A stretch of 7,506 bases of DNA from a bacterium (GTDB lineage Bacteria > JAJVIF01 > JAGGVT01): positions 1-7,506 of the forward strand of contig JAGGVT010000165.1 of NCBI GenBank assembly GCA_021157815.1, read 5' to 3'. The notes under the pieces were generated by a model. It had not been told where the DNA came from, did no database searches, and saw only the letters and a program-made list of their open reading frames with translations. The translations under genes were made by a program, and so were the position numbers. Positions 6,031 through 7,506 of this stretch are shown piece after piece (position 1 is the stretch's first letter; every line of letters begins with the position of its first letter).

Positions 6031-6369
6031 TTATGGCAAATTGAAAATGATTTCTCCATTTTTGTTTCTCAATGAGAGCCCCGGTTCATCCTTAAAAATA
6101 CATAGCTTGGCACGGACTTCACCGTTATTGTCCCTCAACGTAAGACTCGGTTCACCCTCATAATCGGTGAGCATAACGCGAGGGTTTCCGTCCTTTCCAA
6201 ATATAACTAGACCCGGCTCATCATCCACAACGGTGAGCATGGCGCGGATCACCTCGTCCTCATCCGTAATAACAAGTTTTTTTGCCCAGATTTCATCCTT
6301 AATATCTGCCTGTCCACTGCTAGCGCCAAGCATCTTCTCAAGGCGTTCAATACGTTCTTCAACCGTCAT
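6031..6369 (-). CDS. Small protein of 22-residue beta-type repeats with N-terminal coiled coil
   Basis: A 112-residue protein. Residues 1-14 (TVEERIERLEKML) form a short heptad-like helix that could oligomerise. From residue 31 there are three and a half repeats of 22 residues: 31-52, 53-74, 75-96 and 97-112. Each follows roughly LxLxDxxGxxRxxLxxxxDEP, with an aliphatic-alternating strand, a turn with Asn/Asp-Gly, Arg, a second strand and an acidic (D/G)EP end. This suggests a stacked beta-hairpin or solenoid fold. GAGAGGTG (complement of 6375-6382) lies five bases before the ATG, so the start is well supported. No signal peptide or catalytic motif is seen. Proteins with comparable repeats are usually annotated hypothetical; function is unknown. 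Confidence 0.75.
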   Translation of the reverse strand: MTVEERIERLEKMLGASSGQADIKDEIWAKKLVITDEDEVIRAMLTVVDDEPGLVIFGKDGNPRVMLTDYEGEPSLTLRDNNGEVRAKLCIFKDEPGLSLRNKNGEIIFNLP

Positions 6370-6374
6370 CTCTA

Positions 6375-6382
6375 CACCTCTC
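6375..6382 (-). promoter_or_regulatory. Shine-Dalgarno of the 22-residue-repeat protein
   Basis: The complement reads GAGAGGTG with five bases before the ATG, which supports this small gene as real. The gap 6370-6566 otherwise holds only a weak GGCTTG/CAAGCC hairpin (6412-6428) without a T-tract, and AT-rich sequence. Confidence 0.7.
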
Positions 6383-6566
6383 AGTTCTGTTTTGATTTAT
6401 TTATATTCTCAGGCTTGCCACACAAGCCGTACTAATTGGGTGCAAGGTACCAAATTAATTTAATAGGACCTCTTTCACTACAATCTAGCATGTAACCTCT
6501 TATACCATCTGTATGAATGTTAATTATAGCCATCAAAGGAAACTGTATGACATGCTACGTGGATAA

Positions 6567-7352
6567 TTATATTTTATTTGTCTTGAAATAATCAATTAAT
6601 AAGTATAATCTTTTGCAATAAATCGGGAACAAAATCATATTCGATATAATGGTATCTCGATAAATAAATTTCCCAGTTGGATGACCTGCATCGTTTCTTG
6701 TTCTTCTTATCATATTAAATATTTGGTCAAGTTTTATGTCAATTTCATCCCTCAATTCGTCAGGTAAACTAGGTATAATGGGTTTAAACTGTTTCGAAAA
6801 TTCATCATATTTTACTTTTATAAAGCGCTTCTCACTAGTCTTATTTTCATATTTACTCCTTTTTTTCGGGTCCGAAATTGCTTGTCCAAAACCATCAATC
6901 AACAATAACATCGCCTTTTCAGCTGCACATCCCAGCATTACAGCAGCAGCTAGTAAATAATTATGCCGAAGGCAATTTTGAGATTCAGTGAGATAGAGCA
7001 AAATATTTTCATCAATATCAGGATTTTCACTTATCAACCTATCCCTGTAATCTTCAGCATCATATGGATCATATTCATCAATATCGCTAATTGATTTTCC
7101 AAAATCTGTTAATCTCATTCCATCAGACCAATCTAAACCCCATGGTGATGAATTCTCAAAACCACCACTAACAATAATTCTATCAAGATATAAATCATGA
7201 AGAACCTGTAGTATGGTTGATTTATCAAGTAATAGACCAGAGTGTGGGGCTAATAAATAATTCAAGTCTCCTTGACTAAATGAATTATTTGAATTTCTGC
7301 CTTTTAAATAATCAAGTATTAATTTTCTTGCTTTCGAATAATTATCATTCAC
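6567..7352 (-). CDS. Winged-helix plus HEPN-like protein, possible RNase or defence-related
   Basis: A 261-residue cytosolic protein of unknown function. Residues 1-88 look like a winged helix: helical start, then ILQVLHDLYLDRIIVSGG and a wing-like strand pair ending in MRLTDFGKSI. Residues 115-255 are helical and HEPN-like: an N-terminal amphipathic helix with HNYLLAAAVMLGCAAEKAMLLL, a charged linker (about 160-185), then R219-N220-DAG-H224, which fits the Rx4-6H catalytic motif of HEPN ribonucleases, followed by a long closing helix. The start is GTG at 7352, with GAGGTGAT (complement of 7358-7365) five bases upstream. The gene is clearly richer in A+T than the mutase. No MNT nucleotidyltransferase antitoxin is adjacent. 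HEPN domains occur in toxins, Abi proteins and anticodon nucleases, but some are inactive scaffolds; RNase activity is inference. Confidence 0.75.
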   Translation of the reverse strand: MNDNYSKARKLILDYLKGRNSNNSFSQGDLNYLLAPHSGLLLDKSTILQVLHDLYLDRIIVSGGFENSSPWGLDWSDGMRLTDFGKSISDIDEYDPYDAEDYRDRLISENPDIDENILLYLTESQNCLRHNYLLAAAVMLGCAAEKAMLLLIDGFGQAISDPKKRSKYENKTSEKRFIKVKYDEFSKQFKPIIPSLPDELRDEIDIKLDQIFNMIRRTRNDAGHPTGKFIYRDTIISNMILFPIYCKRLYLLIDYFKTNKI

Positions 7353-7357
7353 TTGTA

Positions 7358-7365
7358 ATCACCTC
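7358..7365 (-). promoter_or_regulatory. Shine-Dalgarno that fixes the GTG start of the HEPN-like gene
   Basis: The complement reads GAGGTGAT, eight bases complementary to the 16S tail, five bases before GTG. The nearest ATG downstream of it is out of frame, so GTG is the start. Confidence 0.75.
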
Positions 7366-7407
7366 AAATTCAGTAACTTGGGGATGCTTTCTTGGACTGC
7401 TACGCAC

Positions 7408-7506
7408 CTAAACTATCTCCACCAGATGCACTTCAAACGTTAAATCCTGGCCGGCGAGGGGGTGGTTGGCATCGACTGTCAGGCTTATTTCAGAGACTTC
7501 AACCAC
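7408..7506 (-). CDS. slyD: SlyD-like FKBP-type peptidyl-prolyl cis-trans isomerase, C-terminal end (partial)
   Basis: Only the last 32 residues lie in the window; the gene runs off the right edge and its frame is open to base 7506. The stretch [21 protein letters not shown] is the characteristic C-terminal strand region of SlyD-type FKBPs, where NHPLAG is near-invariant. These enzymes catalyse prolyl cis-trans isomerisation and act as folding chaperones in the cytosol. The protein stops directly after the FKBP core (V, then TAG at 7408-7410), so it lacks the His/Cys-rich metal-binding tail of E. coli SlyD. The HEPN-like gene begins 55 bases downstream with no promoter visible between them, so cotranscription is possible. 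Confidence 0.85.
   Translation of the reverse strand: MVEVSEISLTVDANHPLAGQDLTFEVHLVEIV

Noticed and set aside
6412-6428. GGCTTG/CAAGCC hairpin as terminator of the HEPN-like gene
   Set aside because: The stem is only 6 bp, there is no T-tract on the - strand, and it lies about 140 bases past the stop codon, close to the next gene's start.
6370-6566. MNT-type nucleotidyltransferase antitoxin next to the HEPN-like gene
   Set aside because: Neither flank encodes the GSxxxG...DxD pattern; the neighbours are an FKBP and a repeat protein, so a standard HEPN/MNT pair is not supported.

Overview
The window looks like a piece of a bacterial chromosome of moderate GC content (mid-40s % by eye). Core metabolic genes are mixed with dispersed palindromic repeats and a short AT-rich accessory stretch. 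A stand-alone large subunit of B12-dependent methylmalonyl-CoA mutase, a small clostridial-type 2[4Fe-4S] ferredoxin, an ArnE/F-like pair of small transporters and many repeats carrying the GAGCGAAGCGAAG motif would suit an anaerobic or facultative, Gram-negative-type lineage of the deeply branching or candidate-phylum sort. That placement is inference; nothing here fixes the taxon.

Layout. Bases 1-536 hold no gene. They carry MITE-like nested palindromes (1-358) and then an extended -10 promoter (511-519). Four genes follow on the + strand with gaps of no more than 18 bp: a calcineurin-type metallophosphoesterase (537-1271), two tandem paralogous four-helix membrane proteins (1290-1688 and 1690-2118), and an exported TolB-like beta-propeller protein (2131-3207). 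They look like one operon. Its link to envelope or lipid-linked sugar chemistry is inferred only from the transporter type and the signal peptide.

From 3208 to the right edge every gene is on the - strand. Read leftwards from the right edge they are: the C-terminus of a SlyD-like FKBP peptidyl-prolyl isomerase (7408-7506); an AT-rich winged-helix plus HEPN-like protein (6567-7352); a small protein of 22-residue repeats (6031-6369); a small zinc-ribbon protein with one membrane helix (5652-5942); methylmalonyl-CoA mutase (3748-5409) with its own sigma70-type promoter; and a 56-residue ferredoxin (3280-3450) with a near-consensus promoter, a strong Shine-Dalgarno and a hairpin/T-tract terminator. 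The ferredoxin is a self-contained unit. Three tandem 45-bp hairpin repeats lie between mutase and ferredoxin, and a diverged inverted relative lies upstream of the mutase.

No complete new multi-gene system can be proved from the sequence. The best candidates for a second look are the winged-helix/HEPN protein in the accessory stretch, the glutamate-less paralogous transporter pair with its phosphoesterase and propeller neighbours, the 22-residue repeat protein, and the two families of palindromic repeats.
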